From positions 1,054,001-1,118,000 of the forward strand of contig NZ_JAEDAO010000001.1 of assembly GCF_016641735.1 (NCBI RefSeq): a DNA stretch of 64,000 nucleotides. Reading direction: 5' to 3'. This stretch comes from Ramlibacter algicola. Its GTDB lineage: Bacteria; Pseudomonadota; Gammaproteobacteria; Burkholderiales; Burkholderiaceae_C. The position numbers were made by a program, and so were the translations under genes. Under the pieces are notes generated by a model. That model was not told where the DNA came from. It did no database searches and saw only the letters and a list, made by a program, of their open reading frames with translations. Positions 33,781-40,285 of the stretch are shown one piece after another; the stretch's first letter is position 1; every line of letters starts with the position of its first letter.

Positions 33781-34122
33781 TCACCGCCCCACCCGCACCT
33801 CCGTGTACGACACCTCCGTGTACGTCGTGCGCGCCGGCGTGTGGGCGCGCTGCTGCTGGAGTTGGTCCTGCAGCTCGTGGACGCGGCGGATGTAGCCGGC
33901 CAGCAGGCCGGTGGCGAACAGGTCGAGGTCGAAATCCGCGCGCAGCCGCGTCGCCTCGCGCACCGCCAGCGCCCACGAGAGGTCCAGCTGGTCGGGCCGC
34001 AGGAGCTGGTACTCCTCCAGTTCGTGCAGTTCGCCTTCGCTCAGCCCCGCCGTGTCGGCGAATTCCTGCGGCGACAGCTTGCGCCCGTCCGCCGGCACCA
34101 GGTGCTCCGTCGCGCCCCTCAT
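33781..34122 (-). CDS. cbpM: Chaperone modulator CbpM
   Basis: A 113-residue MerR-like small protein that binds the J-domain of CbpA and inhibits it. The family pattern is seen in FADTAGLSEGELHELEEYQLL and LSWALAVREATRLRADFDLDLFATGLL. Its start overlaps the cbpA stop by four bases, the usual cbpA-cbpM arrangement. The C-terminus has a short TYTEVSYTEV repeat. Confidence 0.9.
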   Translation of the reverse strand: MRGATEHLVPADGRKLSPQEFADTAGLSEGELHELEEYQLLRPDQLDLSWALAVREATRLRADFDLDLFATGLLAGYIRRVHELQDQLQQQRAHTPARTTYTEVSYTEVRVGR

Positions 34123-35039
34123 GGCTGCGCCTCCTTGCTCGGTCGTGGGTGGAAGCGGCTTTCCTTCGCGAGCGCCTCGAACAGCTCGCGCTCGCGCGCC
34201 GTCAGCGTGCGCGGCACGTCGATGTGCACCACGGCGTACAGGTCGCCGCGCGCCGTGGCGGCGCCAAGGCCGCGTCCACGCAGCCGCAGCTTCTGCGCCG
34301 AGTGCGCGCCCGCCGGCACCTTCAGCACCACGTCGCCGTCCAGCGTGGGCACGTGGACCTCCGCGCCGAGCGCGGCTTCCCAGGGCGACAGCGCCAGGTC
34401 GAAGTACAGGTCCTTGCCTGCGACGCGGTAATGCGGGTCCGGCTGCAGCCGCAGGTGCACGTAGATGTCGCCGGCCTCGCCGCCGTTGCGGCCCTTGCCG
34501 CCCTGGCCGCGCAGGCGCAGCTTCTGGCCGTCGGTGACGCCCGGCGGCACCGTGACCTCCAGCGTCTGCGGACCCTCGGGCCGCTGCAGCGCCAGGTGCA
34601 AGGTCGTGCCGCGGTGCGCGTCGCGCAGCGGCAGGTCGGCCACGATGTCGTGGTCCTGGCCGCGCCGGGGCACCGCTTGCCGCGGGCCGCCGCGCGCGTG
34701 GCGCCCACGGCCGAGCGCATCGAGCAGGTCGGCGAGGTCGATGTCCTCGAACCTGCCGCCGCCCGGGTCGCCGAAGTCGAAGTGGTCGCGCCAGTCACCC
34801 GGGGCCGTGAACTCCTCGCCGGCGCGGCGCTGGCCGAGCGCGTCGTACGCGGCGCGCTTCTCCGGGTCCTTGAGCGTCTCGTACGCCTCGGCGATGTCCT
34901 TGAAGCGTGCTTCGGCCTCGGACTCCTTCGAGACGTCCGGGTGGTACTTGCGGGCAAGCCGCCGGTAGGCCTTCCTGATCGCGTCCGCGTCGGCGTCGCG
35001 CGGGACTTCCAGCGCCGCGTAGTAGTCCTTGTATTTCAC
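34119..35039 (-). CDS. cbpA: DnaJ-class co-chaperone CbpA
   Basis: A 306-residue J-protein. Residues 1-70 are the J-domain with HPD (KYHPDVSKES) after AIRKAYRRLARK. A Gly-rich region follows, then two DnaJ C-terminal substrate-binding domains (GTTLHLALQRPEGPQTLEVTVPPG, HVPTLDGDVVLKVPAG). There is no zinc-finger Cys cluster, which separates it from DnaJ. It stimulates Hsp70 (DnaK) and is modulated by CbpM, encoded next. Confidence 0.94.
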   Translation of the reverse strand: MKYKDYYAALEVPRDADADAIRKAYRRLARKYHPDVSKESEAEARFKDIAEAYETLKDPEKRAAYDALGQRRAGEEFTAPGDWRDHFDFGDPGGGRFEDIDLADLLDALGRGRHARGGPRQAVPRRGQDHDIVADLPLRDAHRGTTLHLALQRPEGPQTLEVTVPPGVTDGQKLRLRGQGGKGRNGGEAGDIYVHLRLQPDPHYRVAGKDLYFDLALSPWEAALGAEVHVPTLDGDVVLKVPAGAHSAQKLRLRGRGLGAATARGDLYAVVHIDVPRTLTARERELFEALAKESRFHPRPSKEAQP

Positions 35040-35078
35040 GTTGACCGACTCTAGGCACCAGCGGTCACGCCGGCAAGC

Positions 35079-36008
35079 TCAGCGGATCACCACCCCCCAA
35101 GGGCCTTCGCCCACCGGGACGTCCTTCACCTTCTTCAGCGCCTTGGTGTCGATCACGGACACGGTATTCGATCGCCCGTTCGCGACGTACAGTTTCCCGC
35201 CATCGGGCGTGAGCGCCATGTTCCACGGACGCTGGCCGACGGCGATGGTGGCCAGCGGCTCCATCGTCTTCGTCTCGAACGCGGTCACGCTGCCGCCGCG
35301 CCCGCTCGAGACGTACACCCGGCTGCCGTCCTGGCTGACGACGACGCCATTGGAGAACTCACCCGCTTTCACCGACTGCAGCACGCGCCGCTGCGGCACG
35401 TCGATCACGTACAGCATCGAATCGAGCTCGCAGGCGACGTACGCGCGGTGCCCGTCCGGGCTGAAGGCGATGCCCCGCGGCCGGCGGCCGACGGCGATGC
35501 TGCCGTCCACCTTGGCTGTCGCCACGTCGACCACGTCGACCTGCGCGCCGTCCTCGGCGCCGACGAACACCCAGCGGCCGTCGGGCGAGAACACGGCGTG
35601 CTCCGGGTTCTTGCCGACGGTGCGCACGCGCGTCACCTGCCGCGAGCCGGCATCGACCAGCGCGACGGTGTTCGCTTCCTCCAGCGCGATCGCGATGCGG
35701 CTGCCCTCCGCGGCCACGTAGACGCCTTCCGGCGAATCGCCCAGGCGCACCTCGGCGACGCGCTGGCGCGTAGCGATGTCGATGACCTGCAGCGCGCCCG
35801 TGGCCTGGTCGCTCACGTACAGCTTGCTGCCGTCGGGCGCCGCGCCGATGCCGCGCGGCTTGCCGCCGACGGCGATCGTCTGCGCGACCTGGTCGGTCTC
35901 GGTGTCGATGATGCTGATGCTGCCCGAGCGCTCGTTGGGCACGTAGGCGAATGGCGCCGCCTGCGCGCACGCCGCGACCAGCGCGACCACTGCGACCCAC
36001 CACTTCAT
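35079..36008 (-). CDS. YVTN-family beta-propeller protein
   Basis: A 309-residue exported propeller. A signal peptide (cleavage near AQAA) is followed by seven similar blades of about 40 residues with the pattern PDG-x-x-x-YV (APDGSKLYVSD, SPDGRWVFVG, SPDGHRAYVA, SQDGSRVYVSS, TPDGGKLYVAN). Such proteins often accompany c-type cytochromes or PQQ enzymes. Its start overlaps the stop of the cytochrome b561 gene by four bases. Function unknown. Confidence 0.9.
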   Translation of the reverse strand: MKWWVAVVALVAACAQAAPFAYVPNERSGSISIIDTETDQVAQTIAVGGKPRGIGAAPDGSKLYVSDQATGALQVIDIATRQRVAEVRLGDSPEGVYVAAEGSRIAIALEEANTVALVDAGSRQVTRVRTVGKNPEHAVFSPDGRWVFVGAEDGAQVDVVDVATAKVDGSIAVGRRPRGIAFSPDGHRAYVACELDSMLYVIDVPQRRVLQSVKAGEFSNGVVVSQDGSRVYVSSGRGGSVTAFETKTMEPLATIAVGQRPWNMALTPDGGKLYVANGRSNTVSVIDTKALKKVKDVPVGEGPWGVVIR

Positions 36009-36556
36009 GCGGCGTGCTCCTTCCTGTGCCACAGCATCCGTTGCGCGATGCCGTCGCGGCGCACCAGGTGCCACACCGCCGCCGCGACGTGCAGCGCGAC
36101 CAGCGCCATCAGCAGCCACGCCGACGCGAGATGCAGCGCAGCCATCGCTTCCTTGCCGGCGGCCCACTCGTGGTTCCAAGCCGGCAGCGTCATGCCGAAG
36201 TACTTGATCGGGTAGCGCGTGAACAGCGAGCCGAACAGGCCCGACAGCGGCTGCACCAGCAGGCACATGTAGAGCAACGCATGCACGGTGCGCGAGGCGT
36301 GGCGCTGCCAGGGTGCGACGCCGGCCAGCGCCGGCGCGGGATGGCGCGCGCGCCAGGCAAGCCGCGCGAGCACCAGCAGCCCGAGCGTCAGGCCGATCGA
36401 CTTGTGCAGGTTGAACCAGCCGGCGCGCAGCCCCGGCGGCTCCTTGGGGATGTCGAGCATCCACCAGCCGAGCGCGACTTGCGCGAGCACGCCCAGCGCG
36501 ACCAGCCAATGCAGGGCAATGGCGGTGCGTGTGTACCGATCGGGCGTGGCGTGCAT
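36005..36556 (-). CDS. Cytochrome b561
   Basis: A 183-residue inner-membrane diheme cytochrome b of the prokaryotic b561 family. Four membrane segments carry the His ligands: IALHWLVALGVL, FNLHKSIGLTLGLL, TVHALLYMCLLVQPLSGLF and LVALHVAAAVWHLV. I chose ATG 36556; an upstream GTG at 36613 would add 19 residues without a clear ribosome site. Its operon partner is the YVTN propeller. It probably moves electrons between quinone and a periplasmic partner (inference). Confidence 0.92.
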   Translation of the reverse strand: MHATPDRYTRTAIALHWLVALGVLAQVALGWWMLDIPKEPPGLRAGWFNLHKSIGLTLGLLVLARLAWRARHPAPALAGVAPWQRHASRTVHALLYMCLLVQPLSGLFGSLFTRYPIKYFGMTLPAWNHEWAAGKEAMAALHLASAWLLMALVALHVAAAVWHLVRRDGIAQRMLWHRKEHAA

Positions 36557-36684
36557 GGGCGCATCGTAGGTGCGCTCGCGCTTGCCGTGGGGCGCCGCAA
36601 CGCGACAGTGCACCCACCTCGCTGCTCAGTCCTACGCATTGCGTCGGCCCCCATGTGTAGCTTGCGCCAAAGGGAGCCCGATCC

Positions 36685-37239
36685 ATGGACGATCGCAAGC
36701 GCAAGACATCGGAACAGCAGTCATCGCGCGGGATGCATGCCGTCATCCTCGTCTTCGCCACCCTGCAGGGCGCGATGGCGGTGCTGTTCGCGCTGGCCGG
36801 CGTCATCCTGCTCGCGTGCGCCGCGGTCACGGGCTGGCAGGCGGTGCAGGAAGGCCTCGATGCCGAAGCGGCGCAAACCGTCATCGAAGCCGTCGGCCTG
36901 CTGGCCGCCGCCGTCGTCGCACTGCAGATCGCGCAGACCATCGCCGAGGAGGAAGTGATCCGCGACGTGCACGTGAGCGCCCCGACGCGCGTGCGGCGCT
37001 TCCTGTCGCGTTTCCTCGTCGTCGTGGTGGTCGCGTTGGCGATCGAAGGCGTCGTCGCCACCTTCAAGGCCGTGCACGAGGGGCTGGAGAAGCTGCTCTA
37101 TGCCGGCGCGCTGCTCGCCGGCACCGCGCTCGTGCTCGCCGCGTGGGGCTGGTTCGTGCGGCTCAACGTGCCGGCGGAGCGGCTGGAGCCGGAGGCGATG
37201 CGGCAGGCGAAGGAGGAGGACAAGAAGCTGGAGCAGTGA
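36685..37239 (+). CDS. Hypothetical four-helix membrane protein
   Basis: A 184-residue inner-membrane protein with four hydrophobic segments (about residues 20-48, 63-80, 108-125 and 135-155) and charged ends: the N-terminus is DDRKRKTSEQQ and the C-terminus KEEDKKLEQ. No domain recognised. ATG 36685 has AGGGAG 9 bases upstream. Flanked by a divergent b561 operon and a convergent M20 gene, so it stands alone. Confidence 0.75.
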   Translation: MDDRKRKTSEQQSSRGMHAVILVFATLQGAMAVLFALAGVILLACAAVTGWQAVQEGLDAEAAQTVIEAVGLLAAAVVALQIAQTIAEEEVIRDVHVSAPTRVRRFLSRFLVVVVVALAIEGVVATFKAVHEGLEKLLYAGALLAGTALVLAAWGWFVRLNVPAERLEPEAMRQAKEEDKKLEQ

Positions 37240-37254
37240 GTCGACCAGGAAGGC

Positions 37255-37309
37255 TGTCAGTCCGGCGAACGCCGGAAACGTCGATTGCGGGTCAAGCCCG
37301 CAATGACAA
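37255..37309. repeat. Dispersed palindromic repeat between convergent genes
   Basis: GTCAGTCCGGCGAACGCCGGAAACG followed by GATTGCGGGTCAAGCCCGCAATGACA, two short hairpins of the same family, exactly between the membrane-protein and M20 gene ends. Confidence 0.75.
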
Positions 37310-37313
37310 ACGC

Positions 37314-38564
37314 CTAGCTCCCCTGCCCGATGCGCATCAGCATGCGACACGCCAGGTACACCCGCCGCGGAATCGAATCCAGCTCGATGTATTCATCCCG
37401 CGCGTGGTACCCCGCCCCCGGCAGGCCCAGGCTCTCCAGCACCGCCGCATTGCCGGGTTGCTGCGCATAGCCGGCATCGGTGGCACCACCGGTGCCGGGG
37501 TACACGCGCAGCGGCTTGTCGCCGAGTTCCGCATACACCTCCTGCGCCACCTTGCCGAGCGCGTCGGTGCGCTCGTTGCGTTCGAACGGCGGGCGGCCGA
37601 CGGTGAGCGTGATCGTGGACTGCGTGTCGGCGATGTGCTTGCCGGCGGCGACCTTCTGCTCGAGCGCGACGCGCAGCTTCTCGGCCGCGTCCTTGCGCGT
37701 CAGGCGCACATCGGCGGTCGCGCGTGCCGACTCGGGAATCTGGTTCGGGATCGTGCCGGTGACCAGCTGCGTCCAATTGAGTTGCGCGCCGGGAATGTCC
37801 CTGGCGAGCGTCTCCGTCTGCAGCATCTGCCACGCCGCTTCCGTGAGCGCGTTGCGTCCCGCGTCCGGTGCGGCGCCGGCGTGCGAAGCCTTGCCCTTGA
37901 CGTCCAGCACGGCCGCGCCCGCGCCGGCGGCGGACAGCAGCACGCCTTCGCCGCCGCCCGGCACGTTGGCCGCGGTCGGTTCGAACGACAGCACCACGTC
38001 GTGTTGCCCCGCCAGTTCGACGATCGCCGCGGACGAGCCGAGCGACCCCGACTCCTCGTCGCCATTGAACAGAACTGTGAGCGTCGCGTAGTCCTTCCAG
38101 CCGCGCTTGTGCAGGATGTCGACGCTGTGAAGGATGACGGCGATCCCGCCCTTGTCGTCGGCGATGCCGGGGCCGTAGAGACGGTTGCCGTCCTGCTTGA
38201 GCGGCTGCGTTTGCAGGATGCCGGTGGGGTACACGGTGTCCATGTGCGCCATCAGCAGGATGCGGCGCTTGCCGGTGCCGGTCCATTGGCCGACGACGAC
38301 GTCGCTGCCGTTGCCACCCGTCGTGGCGCGACGGTCGACCTTCGCGCCGAGGCCGTCCAGCCGCTTCTGCAGCACGTCGGCGACCTTCGCGATGCCGGCC
38401 GGGTCGCGCGTGCCCGATTCGAGGAGCACCAGCTCCTTCACCGTGTCGACGAGCGCGGGTTGCGCGGCCGAGGCGGCGGCGAACAGCGCGTCGTCGCGCG
38501 CGGCGACGGCGGCCGTCGAGGCGAATGCAAAGGAGAGGGCGAGGAGAAGCGGGCGAGGCGTCAT
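37314..38564 (-). CDS. M20-family metallopeptidase (second copy type)
   Basis: A 416-residue exported zinc peptidase, paralogous to the one at 22431-23723. Signal peptide ending near AVAARDD; metal and catalytic positions in LLMAHMDTVYPTG, GIADDKGGIAVIL, FNGDEESGSLGS, DVRLTRKDAAE and the C-terminal GYHARDEYIEL. Both copies end with the same ELDSIPRRVYLACRMLM / LIDSIEPRLYLVTRLVM type segment. The start ATG 38564 has a weak ribosome site; a longer N-terminus to 38684 exists but would bury the signal peptide. Confidence 0.92.
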   Translation of the reverse strand: MTPRPLLLALSFAFASTAAVAARDDALFAAASAAQPALVDTVKELVLLESGTRDPAGIAKVADVLQKRLDGLGAKVDRRATTGGNGSDVVVGQWTGTGKRRILLMAHMDTVYPTGILQTQPLKQDGNRLYGPGIADDKGGIAVILHSVDILHKRGWKDYATLTVLFNGDEESGSLGSSAAIVELAGQHDVVLSFEPTAANVPGGGEGVLLSAAGAGAAVLDVKGKASHAGAAPDAGRNALTEAAWQMLQTETLARDIPGAQLNWTQLVTGTIPNQIPESARATADVRLTRKDAAEKLRVALEQKVAAGKHIADTQSTITLTVGRPPFERNERTDALGKVAQEVYAELGDKPLRVYPGTGGATDAGYAQQPGNAAVLESLGLPGAGYHARDEYIELDSIPRRVYLACRMLMRIGQGS

Positions 38565-38659
38565 GCGGGTCAGGCGGGGATCAGGAAGGGCGCCAATCAT
38601 AGGCCTGCGCTTTACAACTCTTGACAGGCACGACACCCACGCACCACGCGGCCCGTCTA

Positions 38660-38746
38660 GAGTGGCCAGCGAACGTCCCAACATTCAGACCGTTGACGTT
38701 CACTTCGGGGCTCCCGGCATGTGCCTGCCGGGAGCCTTTCTTTTTT
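38660..38746 (+). ncRNA. Candidate small RNA ending in an orphan terminator
   Basis: About 85 bases of intergenic sequence lead into a strong plus-strand terminator, with an imperfect AACGT..ACGTT pairing (about 38671-38701) upstream of it. This is the layout of a small RNA with a 3' Rho-independent terminator. A promoter is not certain: TAGAGT at 38658-38663 could be a -10 element but no matching -35 is at the right distance. The 5' end is a guess. Confidence 0.35.
38709..38746 (+). terminator. Orphan rho-independent terminator
   Basis: GGCTCCCGGCA (38709-38719) and TGCCGGGAGCC (38726-38736) form a perfect 11-bp stem with a 6-base loop, followed by TTTCTTTTTTC on the plus strand. No plus-strand gene ends nearby: the nearest stop is 1.5 kb upstream. 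Both flanking genes are on the minus strand, where the T-tract would be on the wrong side. Confidence 0.9.
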
Positions 38747-38758
38747 CTTTCGGTGCGC

Positions 38759-39280
38759 TCAACGCCCCTGCAAGGCCGGCGTGTCGGGCGCTTCGACCTG
38801 CCAGCGGCTGCGCAACGCGACGTACGCCGCCGCCGTGATGGCACCGAACGCGGCATGGTCCAGCACGGTCGTCACGCCCCGCGCGCCGTCGAACCAGGGA
38901 AACGCGAGCGGTGCGACCAGCCAGTAGTCGAGTCCGTACAGCGCCAGGCCCAACAGGACGCCAGCTCCCAGCGCGAACGGCAAGGCGCCGCCGCGCACCA
39001 CGACGTCCACGATGCGGCCGAAGACCATGGAGAACGCGAAGTGGATCAGCAGCGCGAAGCCCGCGATGGTGAGGTTCACGTCGCCGGTGACCGGCAGGAA
39101 CTGTTCGCCCAGCAGCATGGCGGAGATGCGTTCCAGCGGCTCCCAGCCGGTGCCGCCGAGCACCGTGGCGGCAAAGGCGAGTTGCGCCAGCAGGTAGGCG
39201 CAGCCGCCGACGAGGCCCGCCAGCACGCCGGCGATGGGATGGGTGCGGCGCGCGGGCGCGGCCGGGGTGTCTGTGTGCAC
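38759..39280 (-). CDS. Hypothetical inner-membrane protein
   Basis: A 173-residue protein with about four membrane segments (AGVLAGLVGGCAYLLAQLAF, LTIAGFALLIHFAFSMVFG, LPFALGAGVLLGLALYGLDYW, HAAFGAITAAAYVAL). GTG 39280 is preferred because GAGGCGAG lies 6 bases upstream; an ATG at 39337 has no site. It resembles uncharacterised membrane proteins but no family is recognised with confidence. The 186-bp gap to the TorD-like gene has a short CCCCTCGAGGGG palindrome and no gene. Confidence 0.7.
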   Translation of the reverse strand: MHTDTPAAPARRTHPIAGVLAGLVGGCAYLLAQLAFAATVLGGTGWEPLERISAMLLGEQFLPVTGDVNLTIAGFALLIHFAFSMVFGRIVDVVVRGGALPFALGAGVLLGLALYGLDYWLVAPLAFPWFDGARGVTTVLDHAAFGAITAAAYVALRSRWQVEAPDTPALQGR

Positions 39281-39466
39281 GGGTTCTCGCCTCGAATGAA
39301 TGGGGACAAATGGAAATCGGTGGAAGTCCGAGCCCATCTCTGCCGCACTGGTTCCCCTCGAGGGGCGGTGGCGCGGGAAAACCCTGCGTGCGTCGGGCGT
39401 GCCTCGTGCGGAAAAAACTGGCCTGCAGAGCCCCACGCCCTCGCGCGTGCTGTCTATGCTGGTTCG

Positions 39467-40072
39467 ATGCTTGCCGACCCCGGGCTGCAGGACACCAGCG
39501 ACGAGGATGCGGCGCGCTCGTCGATCTATGGCTTGCTCGCGCGCCTGCTCCTGCGGCCGCAGCAGGTTCCGCTGGGATGGCTTGCATCCGTCGACGTCGG
39601 TGGCGACGCGCACGACCCGCTGTCGCTGACGTGGTCGGGCCTGGTGGCTGCCAGCCGCGCCGGTCCGCAGGCGCTGCACGACGCGCACGCCGCCCTGTTC
39701 ATCGCGCCGGGCACGCCGGCGATCAATCCCTACGCTTCCTGGTACCGCGACGGGGCGCTGATGAACACTTCGCTCGCCGACTTGCGTAGCGACCTGCGCG
39801 AGCTCGGCCTGCAACGCGCGAAGGACGCGCGCGAAACGGAAGACCACCTGGGCGCGCTGTGCGAGACCATGCAGCAGCTGATCCTGCGCGGCGAGCCCGT
39901 CGAAACCCAGGCGCAGTTCCTGCGGGCACATGTCTTGCCATGGGCAAGCAGGTGCCTCGCCGACATCGCCGAGCATCCGCGCGCGGGCCTGTACGCGGCC
40001 GCGGCGGCCTTCGCGACGGCGTTCCTCGCGTCCGAGGACGAGGCACTGGTGCAAGGAGAAACGACCGCATGA
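39467..40072 (+). CDS. TorD/DmsD-family redox enzyme chaperone
   Basis: A 201-residue, all-helical cytoplasmic chaperone that inserts molybdenum cofactor and proofreads Tat export of molybdoenzymes. Family features are RSSIYGLLARLLLRPQ, LHDAHAALFIAPGTPAINPYASWYRDG and ETEDHLGALCETM. It begins the formate dehydrogenase operon, and its stop overlaps the next start by four bases (ATGA). It is likely dedicated to the formate dehydrogenase alpha subunit. Confidence 0.9.
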   Translation: MLADPGLQDTSDEDAARSSIYGLLARLLLRPQQVPLGWLASVDVGGDAHDPLSLTWSGLVAASRAGPQALHDAHAALFIAPGTPAINPYASWYRDGALMNTSLADLRSDLRELGLQRAKDARETEDHLGALCETMQQLILRGEPVETQAQFLRAHVLPWASRCLADIAEHPRAGLYAAAAAFATAFLASEDEALVQGETTA

Positions 40073-40278
40073 CTGCACCGTCCCGTCCCACGTCCCGCCG
40101 CCAGGTGCTCGGCCGCGTCGCGGGCACCACCGCCGCAGCGGCTGCCGTCTCGGCGCTGCCTGCTGCGGCAGTCCAGCGCGACTCGACGCCCAGGCTCGGC
40201 GAGGGCGACGGCCAGCGCCAGCGCGGCTACACCGAGAGCGAGCACGTGCGCCGCTACTACCGCCTCGCGCGGTTCTGA
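40069..40278 (+). CDS. Small Tat-signal protein of formate dehydrogenase operon (FdhX-like)
   Basis: A 69-residue protein with a twin-arginine signal (SRRQVLGRVAGTTAAAAAVSAL) followed by a short charged tail ending in YTESEHVRRYYRLARF. Proteins of this kind are found at the start of cysteine/selenocysteine formate dehydrogenase operons. It sits between the TorD-like chaperone and the alpha subunit. Function not established; probably assists maturation or export of the enzyme. Confidence 0.85.
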   Translation: MTAPSRPTSRRQVLGRVAGTTAAAAAVSALPAAAVQRDSTPRLGEGDGQRQRGYTESEHVRRYYRLARF

Positions 40279-40285
40279 GGGTTCC

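Noticed and set aside
38621-38663. TTGACA at 38621 and TAGAGT at 38658 as a promoter for the candidate small RNA.
   Set aside because: The elements are 31 bases apart, far from the usual 17, so I did not call a promoter.
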